Source of the DNA: Christensenella sp034926635
Lineage (GTDB): Bacteria; Bacillota; Clostridia; Christensenellales; Christensenellaceae
Reading direction: 5' to 3'
Length of the DNA stretch: 64,000 nt
Assembly: GCA_034926635.1 (NCBI GenBank)
Contig: JAYFQX010000005.1
Location: forward strand, 62,001 to 126,000
Every line of letters begins with the position of its first letter. The first letter of the stretch is position 1. Below, piece by piece: positions 16,085 to 25,700 of this stretch. The notes under the pieces were generated by a model that searched no databases, was not told the DNA's origin, and saw only the letters and a list, made by a program, of their open reading frames with translations. The position numbers were made by a program, and so were the translations under genes.

Positions 16085-17098
16085 ATGGAAACATTAGAAA
16101 AAAATAGAAGCTTTAAAGGATTTTTGATCAAGTATAAAACAGTCTTGATTTTAATCGCGATTATCGTAATTTTTACGATTATCAAACCGATCTTTGTTGC
16201 GCCGGTCAATCTCATGAACATGCTAAAACGCATGAGTTATGTTGCGCTGACAGGCTTCGGGATGACGTTCATCATTACGCTGGCAGGTCTTGATCTTTCG
16301 GTTGGATCGATTTGTGCGATCGTTGGCGTAACGCTGGGCATGATGCTTGGAGCTGGCGTACCGCTGGTGCTGGCGATCATTATTACACTGGGCATTTCGC
16401 TGGGACTCGGCTTTATCAATGGTTTTGTTTCTGTAAAAGGAAAAATTGAGCCATTCCTCGTAACGCTGGCAACTATGAATATTTATCGCGGTATTGCGCT
16501 TATCCTATCGGAAGGAAAGCCAATCCCGATTACGGCGGAGGGATTTGCTGATTTTTTCGGAAATGGGCTGGTTGCAGACTTTATTCCTACTCCGGTTATT
16601 ATCATCGTCATTTTCTTTGTACTGACCTTATTCCTTTATAAACATACAAAATTTGGTTTTTATGTACGCGCAATCGGCGGAAATCCGGAAGCGGCACGTG
16701 TCGCTGGTATCAACGTAGGCGGGATTAAAATGATCGCTTATACGCTCAATGGTATCTATGCATGGATGTCGGGACTGATTTTGGCGGCGCTGATGAATTC
16801 AGGTTTACCGAATATCGGTACTGATCTTGCGCTTGATGCAATCGCGGCTGTTGTTTTGGGAGGCACGATTATCGCCGGTGGTTATGGAACGGTCTGGGGG
16901 ACCCTCGGCGGCGTATTGATCATGGGTGCGCTCAACAGCGGCATGAGCCTTTTGGGTGCGCAAACGCCGGTAATCATCCTGGTAAAAGGTCTTGTAATCA
17001 TTCTTGCCGTATTAATGCAGAATGTATTAAGCCCGGATTCTTTGAAGGCGAAGGCAGCTAAGAAAAAAGGTGGATCGCTAAAAACGGCTAAAGAGTGA
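16085..17098 (+). CDS. Sugar ABC transporter permease (RbsC-like)
   Basis: The 337-residue membrane protein has about eight to ten hydrophobic segments and the BPD_transp_2 features GLDLSVGSICAI and AARVAGINVGGIKMIAYTLNGIYAWMSG, the cytoplasmic coupling loop. ATG 16085 follows AGGAGGA at 16073-16079. Only one permease gene is present, so the channel is probably a homodimer. It sits between the ATPase and the first binding protein. The transported sugar is unknown. Confidence 0.92.
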   Translation: METLEKNRSFKGFLIKYKTVLILIAIIVIFTIIKPIFVAPVNLMNMLKRMSYVALTGFGMTFIITLAGLDLSVGSICAIVGVTLGMMLGAGVPLVLAIIITLGISLGLGFINGFVSVKGKIEPFLVTLATMNIYRGIALILSEGKPIPITAEGFADFFGNGLVADFIPTPVIIIVIFFVLTLFLYKHTKFGFYVRAIGGNPEAARVAGINVGGIKMIAYTLNGIYAWMSGLILAALMNSGLPNIGTDLALDAIAAVVLGGTIIAGGYGTVWGTLGGVLIMGALNSGMSLLGAQTPVIILVKGLVIILAVLMQNVLSPDSLKAKAAKKKGGSLKTAKE

Positions 17099-17139
17099 CA
17101 GATTTTATGAACTGAAAATAATAAAAGGAGTAACAAAGA

Positions 17140-18366
17140 ATGAAAAAAATGAAAAGAATGTCTCTGGTTGCGGTACTTTTGGTCATTTTGATATTAGTAA
17201 CGGCATGCACTGGGACAAGCTCTACGGGGACAGATGCGGCGGCTTCAGAAGATACTGCGGAAGCTGCAGCATCTCAGGAAATAGGCACCACAGCTACTAA
17301 AGAGAATACTGAAGTTGCGTCATTTGAATACGTGAACCCCGCGGGAACAAAATCCGACATTAACAAGTATTACAATGACCTTGGGATTGACTGCAACGTA
17401 GATATCCGCTGTACGGGCGGTGATGTCAAAATCAAGGATGGCGCGATTGAAAAAATTCCAACGCCTAGCAAACAATATACCATCGGATTTTCGGATTACT
17501 ATACGGTAGACGAGGTTGGGTCTATGTACCTGCAGTCTATGAAAGAAGCTGCTGAAGAAGTGGGAATCGAGCTTTTGATCAATGATGCAAACTACGACCA
17601 AAGCAAACAAGACCAGGCAATCGAGCAGTGGATCCAGCAAGGCGTAGACGGCGTTATATTAACACCGTGCGACTTTACCGGCGTAAAAGCATCATTAGAT
17701 GCCCTGGAAGCAGCCGGAATTCCGGTGATCTCTTTGGATGCGCCCCCACAGGCAGGGAATGTAGATGCGATCGTTACTTACGATTGTATCGAGCAAGGTG
17801 AAATGGCAGGCGGTCTGCTGGAACAGGCACTGCTGGACAGCGGATCGGATATGAAAGGTAAAGTAGTCTATAACACGCTGCCGTTTGTACATCCCAATGC
17901 GGTAACACGTACCATTGGATTTGAAAATGTATTTGATCAGTATCCTGATATCGAGCTGGTAGAGCTGACAGGCAATGCACCGGAAGATCATTACACCGCG
18001 TTTGAAGGTGCGATTCAGGCAAATCCGGATATGCTTGGCGCATGGGGGCTTTACAGCTCGGCGACCATTGGCATGATGAATGCAAAAATGGCTGCAAAAC
18101 GTGATGACATCCTGCTGACCTCTGTTGATAACGACAGACCGATCCTTGCGGGCATCGCCAATGGTGAAATTCTAGGGAGCGCATGCTATAGCGCAGTAGA
18201 CGGTTCGAGGATCGCACTGAGCCAGATGATCAATCTTTTAGATGGCGCTGAAATTCCGGGAATCATCTATCAGGAAAACATTCTGGTTACAAAAGACAAT
18301 GTTGAAGAAATGTTCCCGCACTATTATCCGGGAAATACACTGGAAGGGTATTTAAGCGCACAATAA
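17140..18366 (+). CDS. Sugar-binding lipoprotein of ABC importer, paralog A
   Basis: A signal peptide ends in the lipobox VTAC (Cys near 23), followed by a Thr/Ser/Ala linker and then a type 1 periplasmic binding fold (YTIGFSDYYTVDEVGSMYL, INDANYDQSKQDQAIEQWI, GVDGVILTPCDF). It is 408 residues long. About 70 residues between the linker and the fold (VDIRCTGGDVKIKDG region) are not standard for ribose-binding proteins and recur in the next gene. It would capture the substrate outside the membrane for the importer encoded just upstream. Confidence 0.9.
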   Translation: MKKMKRMSLVAVLLVILILVTACTGTSSTGTDAAASEDTAEAAASQEIGTTATKENTEVASFEYVNPAGTKSDINKYYNDLGIDCNVDIRCTGGDVKIKDGAIEKIPTPSKQYTIGFSDYYTVDEVGSMYLQSMKEAAEEVGIELLINDANYDQSKQDQAIEQWIQQGVDGVILTPCDFTGVKASLDALEAAGIPVISLDAPPQAGNVDAIVTYDCIEQGEMAGGLLEQALLDSGSDMKGKVVYNTLPFVHPNAVTRTIGFENVFDQYPDIELVELTGNAPEDHYTAFEGAIQANPDMLGAWGLYSSATIGMMNAKMAAKRDDILLTSVDNDRPILAGIANGEILGSACYSAVDGSRIALSQMINLLDGAEIPGIIYQENILVTKDNVEEMFPHYYPGNTLEGYLSAQ

Positions 18367-18477
18367 AACATAACGACGGGAATCCCTTTGTTTGTGAAAA
18401 TTCTATAAAAATGATGAACATGAATTTGGTTTGCTTTATGTAAAACCATAAAATAAAAAAATGAATGGAGGAAAAAA

Positions 18478-19734
18478 ATGAAAAAATTATCACTGGTTGC
18501 ACTGGTACTCGCAGTATTGATGCTGTTTGCGGCGTGCGGAACAGGAACGACGACGGAATCGTCTGCACCGGCGGAATCTGCAGCGGCTTCGGAGGAACCG
18601 ACCAAAACGGAAGCGCCCGCAGAGTCGTCCGCTGCGGCTTCGGAAGCGACGGGAACATCGGACAACCCGAATGCTGCTGATTTTGAATATGTCACGGCAG
18701 ATTATGTAAAAGACGGCGTATTTGATATCAACACATATTACAATTCTCTTGGGGTAGACTGCAACGTTACCATTAAAGAAGACGGCGGCGTAGTAAAAGT
18801 ACAAGACGACATGAAGACGTCTGTGCCTAAGGCAAAAGAAAAGTACACGATCGGTTTCTCGATTTATTACACGGTTGACGAAGTTGGCGCAGTTATTCTG
18901 GATACTATGAAAAAAGTAGCGGAAGAAGCTGGCGTGGAGTTGCTGGTCAATGACGCGAACTATGATCAAAACGCGCAGAACCAGGCTGTTGAGCAGTGGA
19001 TCACGCAGGGCGTAGACGGCGTTATCATTGCACCATGCGATTTTACAGCAGTAAAAGGATCGCTGGATGCACTGGAAAAAGCCAATATCCCGGTTGTTTC
19101 CATGAACCCGCCGCTTGCAGGGACGGTTGACACAGTTGTTATGCTCGACTGTGTAGAAGAAGGTCAAATGGCTGGCGAAATGCTGATCGACGCCATCAAA
19201 GCAGAAGGCAAAGACGTAAAAGGACAGATCGTTTATGACACACTGCCTTTCGTTCATCCAAACGCGGCAACCCGTACCAAAGGCTTTAAAGATGCATTTG
19301 CTTCTTATCCGGATGTTGAATTTGTTGAACTGACAGGGACTTCTCCGGAAGACCATTATACCGCATTTGAAGGTGCGCTGCAGGCGTATCCGGACATGAT
19401 CGGTGCATGGGGGCTTTACAGCTCGGCGACCATTGGTATGGTAAATGCGAAAAAAGCAGCAAACAGCACTGTTCCGATCTCCTCGGTTGATAACGATAAA
19501 GTTATTCTCGCGGATATCGCAGACGGATCTGTTGTTGGATCAGCGTGCTATTCCGGCGCGGCTTCCGCAACGTGGTGCATGTCTGATATCGTCAATATTT
19601 TGAATGGCGTACAGGATATCCCTGCTGCAATTTTCTATCAGAACCAAAAAGTTACAAAAGATAACGTTGCGGAAATGTTTGCGCATTATTATCCGGGAAC
19701 GACGTTAGAAGAGTACCAGAATGGGCAAGGCTAA
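18478..19734 (+). CDS. Sugar-binding lipoprotein of ABC importer, paralog B
   Basis: This 418-residue lipoprotein (lipobox FAAC, Cys near 19; Ser/Ala/Glu linker to about 55) is collinear with the preceding one and similar over its whole length, including YYTVDEVG, NDANYDQ, GVDGVI.PCDFT and HYYPGTTLE. Near the C-terminus about 30 bases in a row are identical between the two genes, around 18041 and 19405. Duplication with later divergence explains this. Different substrates, or different affinity, are possible. It has its own strong binding site (GGAGG) and an AT-rich leader. Confidence 0.9.
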   Translation: MKKLSLVALVLAVLMLFAACGTGTTTESSAPAESAAASEEPTKTEAPAESSAAASEATGTSDNPNAADFEYVTADYVKDGVFDINTYYNSLGVDCNVTIKEDGGVVKVQDDMKTSVPKAKEKYTIGFSIYYTVDEVGAVILDTMKKVAEEAGVELLVNDANYDQNAQNQAVEQWITQGVDGVIIAPCDFTAVKGSLDALEKANIPVVSMNPPLAGTVDTVVMLDCVEEGQMAGEMLIDAIKAEGKDVKGQIVYDTLPFVHPNAATRTKGFKDAFASYPDVEFVELTGTSPEDHYTAFEGALQAYPDMIGAWGLYSSATIGMVNAKKAANSTVPISSVDNDKVILADIADGSVVGSACYSGAASATWCMSDIVNILNGVQDIPAAIFYQNQKVTKDNVAEMFAHYYPGTTLEEYQNGQG

Positions 19735-19778
19735 TATAACAGTAATAAAAAAATTCGTGATTTGAAAGAGGTAAAAAA

Positions 19779-20453
19779 ATGAGTAATGTAGCGCCTGAGT
19801 TGATCGTTATGCTGACACACCATGACAAAACAGTGGAAAATGCGATCGAAGTATTCGAAGGGGCAAAAGATGCACCCGCCAAATATTGGGGTTTTAAAGA
19901 AGTTGGGCTTCCTATTCCCGATATGAAAATATTGGTGAAAAAGATGAAAGACGCAGGAAAAAAGACATGCTTGGAGATCGTGGATTACACGGAAGAAGGC
20001 TGTCTTGCCGGAGCAAAGATCGGTGTGGAATGCGGATTCGACATCGTGATGGGGACGTTGTATTTCGACTCTGTGAGAGACCTGCTTATAGAGAACAACG
20101 TGGAATACATGCCTTTTGTTGGGAAGCTTTCCGGTCGCCCGAGCGTTCTTGATGGCACGATCGAAGAGATCATTGCCGAAGCGCAGTATTTGGTGAAGGA
20201 GAAAGGCATCAAGGGCTTCGACCTTCTTGGATACCGCTACGTGGGAGATGCTGTAAAGCTCAATAACGAGTTTGTGAAGAATGCCGGCGTGCCGGTATGC
20301 CTCGCGGGCAGTGTACAGAGTTATCAGCGCCTTGACGAAGTAAAAGCAACAGGCGCATGGGCATTTACCATTGGCGGAGCGTTCTTTGAGAATAAATTCG
20401 ACGGAACGTTTGCAGAACAGATCACAAAAGTTGTAGAGTATATGAAACGCTAA
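19779..20453 (+). CDS. TIM-barrel protein of unknown function
   Basis: The 224-residue protein shows eight alternating strand/helix units and ends with a phosphate-binding pattern, VPVCLAGSVQSYQRLDEVKATGAWAFTIGGAFF, like HisA/TrpF/ribulose-phosphate-binding barrels (segments given in part only). Acidic and histidine residues at strand ends (MLTHHDKT, LEIVDYTEEG) could be catalytic. I do not recognise a characterised family. It follows the second binding protein by 44 bases and is preceded by GAAAGAGG, so it belongs to the importer operon and may act on an imported or phosphorylated sugar. Confidence 0.6.
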   Translation: MSNVAPELIVMLTHHDKTVENAIEVFEGAKDAPAKYWGFKEVGLPIPDMKILVKKMKDAGKKTCLEIVDYTEEGCLAGAKIGVECGFDIVMGTLYFDSVRDLLIENNVEYMPFVGKLSGRPSVLDGTIEEIIAEAQYLVKEKGIKGFDLLGYRYVGDAVKLNNEFVKNAGVPVCLAGSVQSYQRLDEVKATGAWAFTIGGAFFENKFDGTFAEQITKVVEYMKR

Positions 20454-20469
20454 CCACATTGTGTCGGTT

Positions 20470-20501
20470 GGGGAGGCAGCCGGAGAATGCCGGACCTCCC
20501 C
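20470..20501 (+). terminator. Intercistronic hairpin
   Basis: GGGGAGG (20470-20476) pairs with CCTCCCC (20495-20501), and an inner CCGG/CCGG stem continues the helix. No T run follows, so full termination is uncertain. It lies between the TIM-barrel and PIG-L genes. Confidence 0.5.
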
Positions 20502-20586
20502 TTCATGGCATTTATCAAAAAAGAAAAAAACGCCCGCAGAGGCGCGGCATATAGTTTTATTTAAAATTGGAAAGGAAGTAAATGTG

Positions 20587-21309
20587 ATGAGAGTATTGGC
20601 TTTTGGGGCGCACCCGGACGATATTGAGTTCCGTTGCGCAGGGACGCTGGCAAAGATGGCTGAACGCGGCGATGAAATTTATATGTGTATCGCGACCAAT
20701 GGGAACATCGGTTCTTTTAAAATGGGGAAAGATGAGATTAAGGCGGTACGCAGGGCTGAAGCGGAAAAAGCCTGCGAGGTGATCGGTGCGCACTTGATTT
20801 ATCTGGATGAACCGGATGAGTTTTTGTTTGACACGGAAGCAACTCGCATGAAGTTTATCGAGGCGTACCGTATAGCGCGCCCGGACGTGGTATTCGCGCC
20901 GCCGTCTTTTGCGGATTATAACCAGGATCACGATATGACGGGGTATCTTGCGTTTGTAGCGCGCGTGCTTGCTACAATTAAGCTGATCGAAACGGAGCAT
21001 GAACCAACCGCGTTTGTACCGCCGCTTTTTTATACGCAGCCGCATGGAATCCACCCGGATTTTCAACCGGAGTATTTTGTGGATATTACGCAGACGGCAG
21101 GAATTAAAGACGAAATGTGTAATTGCCATGCTTCTCAGATGGGCGATTGGTGTAAAGACGCCTTTGGAGTAAATTATCTGGAAGGCAAAGAACGTACGGA
21201 TAAGTACTGGGCAAATGCGTGTGCGACACCCGGCGTAGAGTATGTAGAAGTGTTCTCGCTGTGTAAAACGTGGCCGATTCGTGCAGGCGCCCATAAACTT
21301 TTACCATAA
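20587..21309 (+). CDS. PIG-L family deacetylase
   Basis: The 240-residue product begins with VLAFGAHPDDIEFRCAGTLAKMA, the zinc-binding HPDD/E motif (His9, Asp12) of the PIG-L/LmbE family, and has a second zinc-histidine region at NQDHDMTGYLA. These enzymes remove acetyl groups from N-acetylated sugars or thiol conjugates. ATG 20587 is preferred with AAGGAAG 8 bases upstream. Its place at the end of the BMC/importer block suggests it may deacetylate a sugar used by the pathway, but it could be an independent housekeeping enzyme. Confidence 0.85.
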   Translation: MRVLAFGAHPDDIEFRCAGTLAKMAERGDEIYMCIATNGNIGSFKMGKDEIKAVRRAEAEKACEVIGAHLIYLDEPDEFLFDTEATRMKFIEAYRIARPDVVFAPPSFADYNQDHDMTGYLAFVARVLATIKLIETEHEPTAFVPPLFYTQPHGIHPDFQPEYFVDITQTAGIKDEMCNCHASQMGDWCKDAFGVNYLEGKERTDKYWANACATPGVEYVEVFSLCKTWPIRAGAHKLLP

Positions 21310-21339
21310 AAGAGACAAAATATGCAGATTGAATTTTGT

Positions 21340-21378
21340 AAAATGTTCCGGTTGCCAGAAAAACAACCGGAACGTTTT
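21340..21378 (+). terminator. Strong hairpin terminator closing the BMC/importer block
   Basis: A 15-bp stem with one T-G wobble runs from AAAATGTTCCGGTTG (21340-21354) to CAACCGGAACGTTTT (21364-21378). The arms carry their own A and T runs, so it can work in both directions. It ends the region and merges with the next promoter. Confidence 0.8.
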
Positions 21379-21379
21379 G

Positions 21380-21388
21380 TGTTATAAT
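21380..21388 (+). promoter_or_regulatory. Extended -10 promoter for the PatB-like gene
   Basis: TGTTATAAT at 21380-21388 is a perfect extended -10 element. No good -35 hexamer stands 16-18 bases upstream, since that space is the terminator stem. The start of the PatB-like gene is 35 bases further on. Confidence 0.55.
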
Positions 21389-21422
21389 GCAAAAGAAACT
21401 CTTTTAACGGGAGAACGGAACA

Positions 21423-22607
21423 ATGAAGTATGATTTTGAACATTATATTGCACGGGATCAAAGCGGTTCGGTAAAGTGGGCGGAAATGCATAGGAAGAAT
21501 CCTGACGTGACAGACAGTATCGTTCCGTTTTCCGTTGCGGATATGGAGTTTCGGACCGCGCCTGAAATCATTACGGGACTGCAGAAATATTTGGAAACAG
21601 CGGTTCTTGGGTATACAGAAGCGACGGATTCTTATTTTGACGCGGTGACGGAATGGATGCGCCGTCGTCATGTATGGGAAGTCAAAAAGGAATGGATCGT
21701 GCCAACACCGGGGGTGGTGGCGGCGCTGGGCGTGGCGGTGAACGCTTATACCAAGCCGGGTGACGGGGTGATCATCATGACGCCGGTCTATTATCCTTTT
21801 TACCTGGTAATTGAAAAATCCGGCAGGACAATCGTGGAAAACCCATTGAGAGAGACTGACGGTCATTATGAAATTGATTTTGATGATCTGGAAAGAAAAG
21901 CGGCGCAGCAGGACAGCAAAATGCTGATTTTATGCAGCCCGCATAATCCTGTGGGGCGTGTATGGACGCCGGGAGAATTAGCACGCATCGGAGAGATTTG
22001 CGAAAAATACGCGCTTGTACCGGTAATTGATGAAATCCACCACGATTTGATTATGCCGGGATACCGGCATACTGTATTTCCCAATGCCTGTAAAAGTCTT
22101 GCGCAGCAGTGCGTTGTTTGCACCGCACCCAGCAAAACCTTTAATCTTGCGGGGATGCAGACGTCTAATATTGTAATTCCAGATGAAAATATGCGAAAAA
22201 AGTTTATCCGTGTGAAGCAAAGCGCAGCCATGCTGGAATTGAACGTTCTGGGGTATCGCGCCTGTGAGATTGCCTACCGCGAGTGTGAAACGTGGCTCAA
22301 TGAATTGATTGCCGTTTTGGATCAAAACCGCGCGATGGTAGAAGATTTTTGTGCGCGGAATCTTCCCGGAGTGCGTGTAACAAGGCTGGAGGGGACATAC
22401 CTCCAATGGCTTGACTTTCGCAGCGCAGAACTTTCTGAAAAAAAGCTGGAAGAACTGATGACGCAGCAGGCACAGGTGTTTTTTGACGAGGGATATATTT
22501 TCGGCAGTGCCGGGTCAGGCTTTGAACGCTTGAATATTGCGTGCCCCAAGTACATTTTGGAAGCGGGGCTTTTGCGCGTGCAAAAGGCTATCAAACCCTA
22601 TTTATAA
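21423..22607 (+). CDS. PatB/MalY-type PLP-dependent C-S lyase or aminotransferase
   Basis: The 394-residue enzyme is a fold-type I aminotransferase. The PLP lysine is Lys238 in APSKTFNLAG, with the cofactor aspartate in VIDEIHHDL and SPHNPVGRVW for carboxylate binding. The N-terminus FSVADMEFRTAPEI matches PatB/MalY beta-C-S lyases (cystathionine or cysteine-conjugate cleavage). It has its own promoter and is single. GGGAGAACGG upstream gives a moderate binding site. Substrate within the family is not certain. Confidence 0.88.
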   Translation: MKYDFEHYIARDQSGSVKWAEMHRKNPDVTDSIVPFSVADMEFRTAPEIITGLQKYLETAVLGYTEATDSYFDAVTEWMRRRHVWEVKKEWIVPTPGVVAALGVAVNAYTKPGDGVIIMTPVYYPFYLVIEKSGRTIVENPLRETDGHYEIDFDDLERKAAQQDSKMLILCSPHNPVGRVWTPGELARIGEICEKYALVPVIDEIHHDLIMPGYRHTVFPNACKSLAQQCVVCTAPSKTFNLAGMQTSNIVIPDENMRKKFIRVKQSAAMLELNVLGYRACEIAYRECETWLNELIAVLDQNRAMVEDFCARNLPGVRVTRLEGTYLQWLDFRSAELSEKKLEELMTQQAQVFFDEGYIFGSAGSGFERLNIACPKYILEAGLLRVQKAIKPYL

Positions 22608-22640
22608 TAAATATTTTATATGACTGACTTGTAAAACGGT

Positions 22641-22695
22641 TTGATTTTTTTTTCATCTATGCTATAATGACGGAGGCTGACTGACTGGCCAGTCA
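22641..22695 (+). promoter_or_regulatory. RND-pump promoter with TetR operator
   Basis: TTGATT (22641-22646), a 16-base spacer and TATAAT (22663-22668) with an extended TGC form a strong promoter. Just after it, TGACTGGCCAGTCA at 22682-22695 is a perfect 14-bp palindrome of the TetR-operator type. The TetR gene lies at the 3' end of the same operon (26483), giving a self-limiting efflux circuit. Elements are seen; pairing with that regulator is inference. Confidence 0.75.
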
Positions 22696-22740
22696 ATTAT
22701 TGAGGTATTATATTTTTAGAGATACAGGAGAGTATCGCCC

Positions 22741-25700
22741 ATGCCAAAATTCAGCGTGAAAAAGCCCATGACAATTTTTGTAATCGTAATCCTGGTGTGT
22801 CTTTTAGGATTTATTTCCGTGACCAGTATGACAACGGATCTGCTTCCCAAGATGGATTTACCTTATGTGGCTGTTTTTACCACATATCCGGGGGCAAGCC
22901 CCGAGAAAATCGAGCAAGCAGTCACAAAGCCGTTGGAGCAGACTCTTTCCACAACCAGCGGAGTGAAGAATGTCACCAGTATTTCAAACGAAAACACCAG
23001 CGTAGTGATTTTGGAGTTTACGCAGGACACAAACATGGACAGTGTGATGATTGAGATGAGCGGCAGCATCGATATGGTGAAGGCCAGTCTCGACGATGCG
23101 GTAGGAACGCCTACGCTGATCAAAATCAACCCGGATTTGATGCCTGTGATGGTGGCAAGCGTGGATATGGACGGCGGAGAAATCGGAGAAACCTCGCAGC
23201 TTGTGCAGGATACGGTGTTGCCCGCGTTTGAGCGGATCGACGGGGTAGCCTCCGTGACTGCAACAGGGATCGTGGAAGATTCCATCGAGGTGACACTCAG
23301 TCAAACCAAGATAGATGAACTTAACCGTCGGGTACTCGCTTCCGTGGACGAGCAGCTTGCGGAGGCGCAGGAGAAGCTGGACGCGGCAAAAGAGGAGATC
23401 ACCGACGGCAAGCAGCAGATTTCCGAAATGGGGAAAACGCAGGCGGCAAAGCTTGTGGATGCGGGCTTGCAATTATCGGCAGGACGCGACCAGATCGAGG
23501 CTGCGATTTCGAGCCTGCCCGCTATGCAGCAGGAGCTTCAGGCGCAGCTTACTGATTTGCAGGCGCAGAAGACAGCGCTGGAAACGCAGCTTGCGGACGC
23601 CAAGACAGCGCGCGACAGCTTGCAGCAGACCATTGCGGGATTGGTTGCGGCGGGGCAGCCCGTACCGGAGGAACTAACGACACAGCTTGCAACGCTGGAA
23701 CAGAGTATTCCACAAATGGAAGCGGGATTGACGCAGCTTACGGACGGCATCACGCAGATCGAGGCGGGGATCGCGCAGATTCCGGTGCAAAAAGAACAGT
23801 TGGAACAAAAACTCGCGGAATTAGGCGAAAGCGAAAAACAACTGGAGACAGGGAAGATAACGCTTTCTACAGAACTGGCGCAAGCATCAGGGCAACTGGC
23901 AGGCGGTGAAGCGCAGCTTCAGCAAAGCGAAGAAGAGTTTGAGAAACAAAAAGATGCAGCATACCAGCAAGCAGGATTGGACGATAAAATCACGCAGGAT
24001 ACAATTAGCCAAATTCTTGCGGCGCAGAATTTTTCTATGCCTGCCGGATATATTAAGGATGGCACGGAGAAATATCTGGTGAAGGTGGGCGACCAAATTG
24101 GTGATATGGGCGAGCTGGAACACCTTGTGTTGTTTGACATCAGCGCGGGCGATATCGGAAAAGTTACGCTCTCGGATGTCGCAGATATCAAAATGACGGA
24201 TAACCGCGATGAATTATATGCGAAAATTAACGGGAACGACGGCATCCTGCTTTCGTTCCAGAAGCAAAGTACGTCTTCTACCACGGATGTATCGTCCAAA
24301 ATCAATGAAGCAATCAAAAAACTGGAGACTGATCATCCGGGGATGCACATTGTTGCACTTTCTGATCAGGGGGTATATATCAATATCGTGCTGGACTCGG
24401 TGCTCAACAATCTGCTTCTGGGCGCTGTACTTGCCATCATTATCCTGTTCTTGTTTTTAAAGGATATTAAGCCCACGATCATTGTTGCAATCAGTATTCC
24501 GTTCAGTTTGCTTGCGGCCATTACCTTGATGTATTTCTGTGGGGTCACCCTTAACGTGATTTCTCTTGCGGGACTTGCGCTCGGCGTAGGGATGTTGGTG
24601 GACAACAGCATTGTAGTAATCGAAAACATTTATCGGCTGCGCTCCATGGGGGTTTCTGCGGCGCGCGCTGCGGTCAAGGGGGCGACGCAGGTTGCGGGCG
24701 CGATCTTTGCTTCTACGCTGACGACGGTATGTGTATTTTTGCCGATCGTATTCACGCAAGGGCTGACGCGCCAGCTTTTTGCGGATATGGGACTGACGAT
24801 TGCGTTTTCCCTTTTGTCCAGCCTTGTGATCGCGCTGACACTGGTACCGGCGATGGGCTCCACCATGCTGCGAAAGGTAAAAGAGAAAAAGCATCAAGGC
24901 TTTGACAAGTTCACGGCAGCGTATCAGAAAACCCTGCGCGCAGGGCTTAAGCATAAATGGGTGATATTTGTGATCGCAATCGGTCTGTTCGCGTTTAGTG
25001 CGGTAAGTATTTTGGGCATGGGGACATCGCTTATTCCTAAAATGGATAGTACGGAAATGATGATCACCATGGAAATGCCTGCGGGAAGCAGCACGCAGGA
25101 AACGCGGGATATGAGCGACGTCATTTTGGAACGTCTGACTGCGTTGCCGGATGTGGAAACCATCGGTGCAATGGAAGGAGGCGTGACATCGCTTATGGGG
25201 GGCTCGGCTTCGGGCTCCAACAACACATCCATTATGATGTATGCGATTTTAAAAGATGAGAAGCAGCACACCAGCGCGCAGGTGGCGGAAATGATGCGCG
25301 AAGAAGTAAAAGACCTGCCCTGCACGGTGGAAGTCAACGATTCCACGATGGATCTCTCTATGCTTTCCGGGTCGGGGCTGGAAGTGGCGGTTCGTGGGGA
25401 CGACCTTGATACACTGAAGCAAATTGCGCAGGAGGTCGCGGACCGCATGGCGCAGACAGAAGGGCTTACCAATATTGACAACGGAATGAAAGATGCTTCA
25501 GATGAGACACGGATCAGCGTGGATAAAAACAAAGCAGCGGTATATGGTCTGACTGTTGCACAGGTCTATCAGCAGATTTCCGCGGAGCTGGCCTCGGGCA
25601 AGACAGCCACGACCCTCGCACTGCAGGCGGGCGATTATCCTGTGGTTGTACAAAACAGCCCGGAAAACAGCGCAAGTCTGGCGGGTCTGCCAGATTTTGC

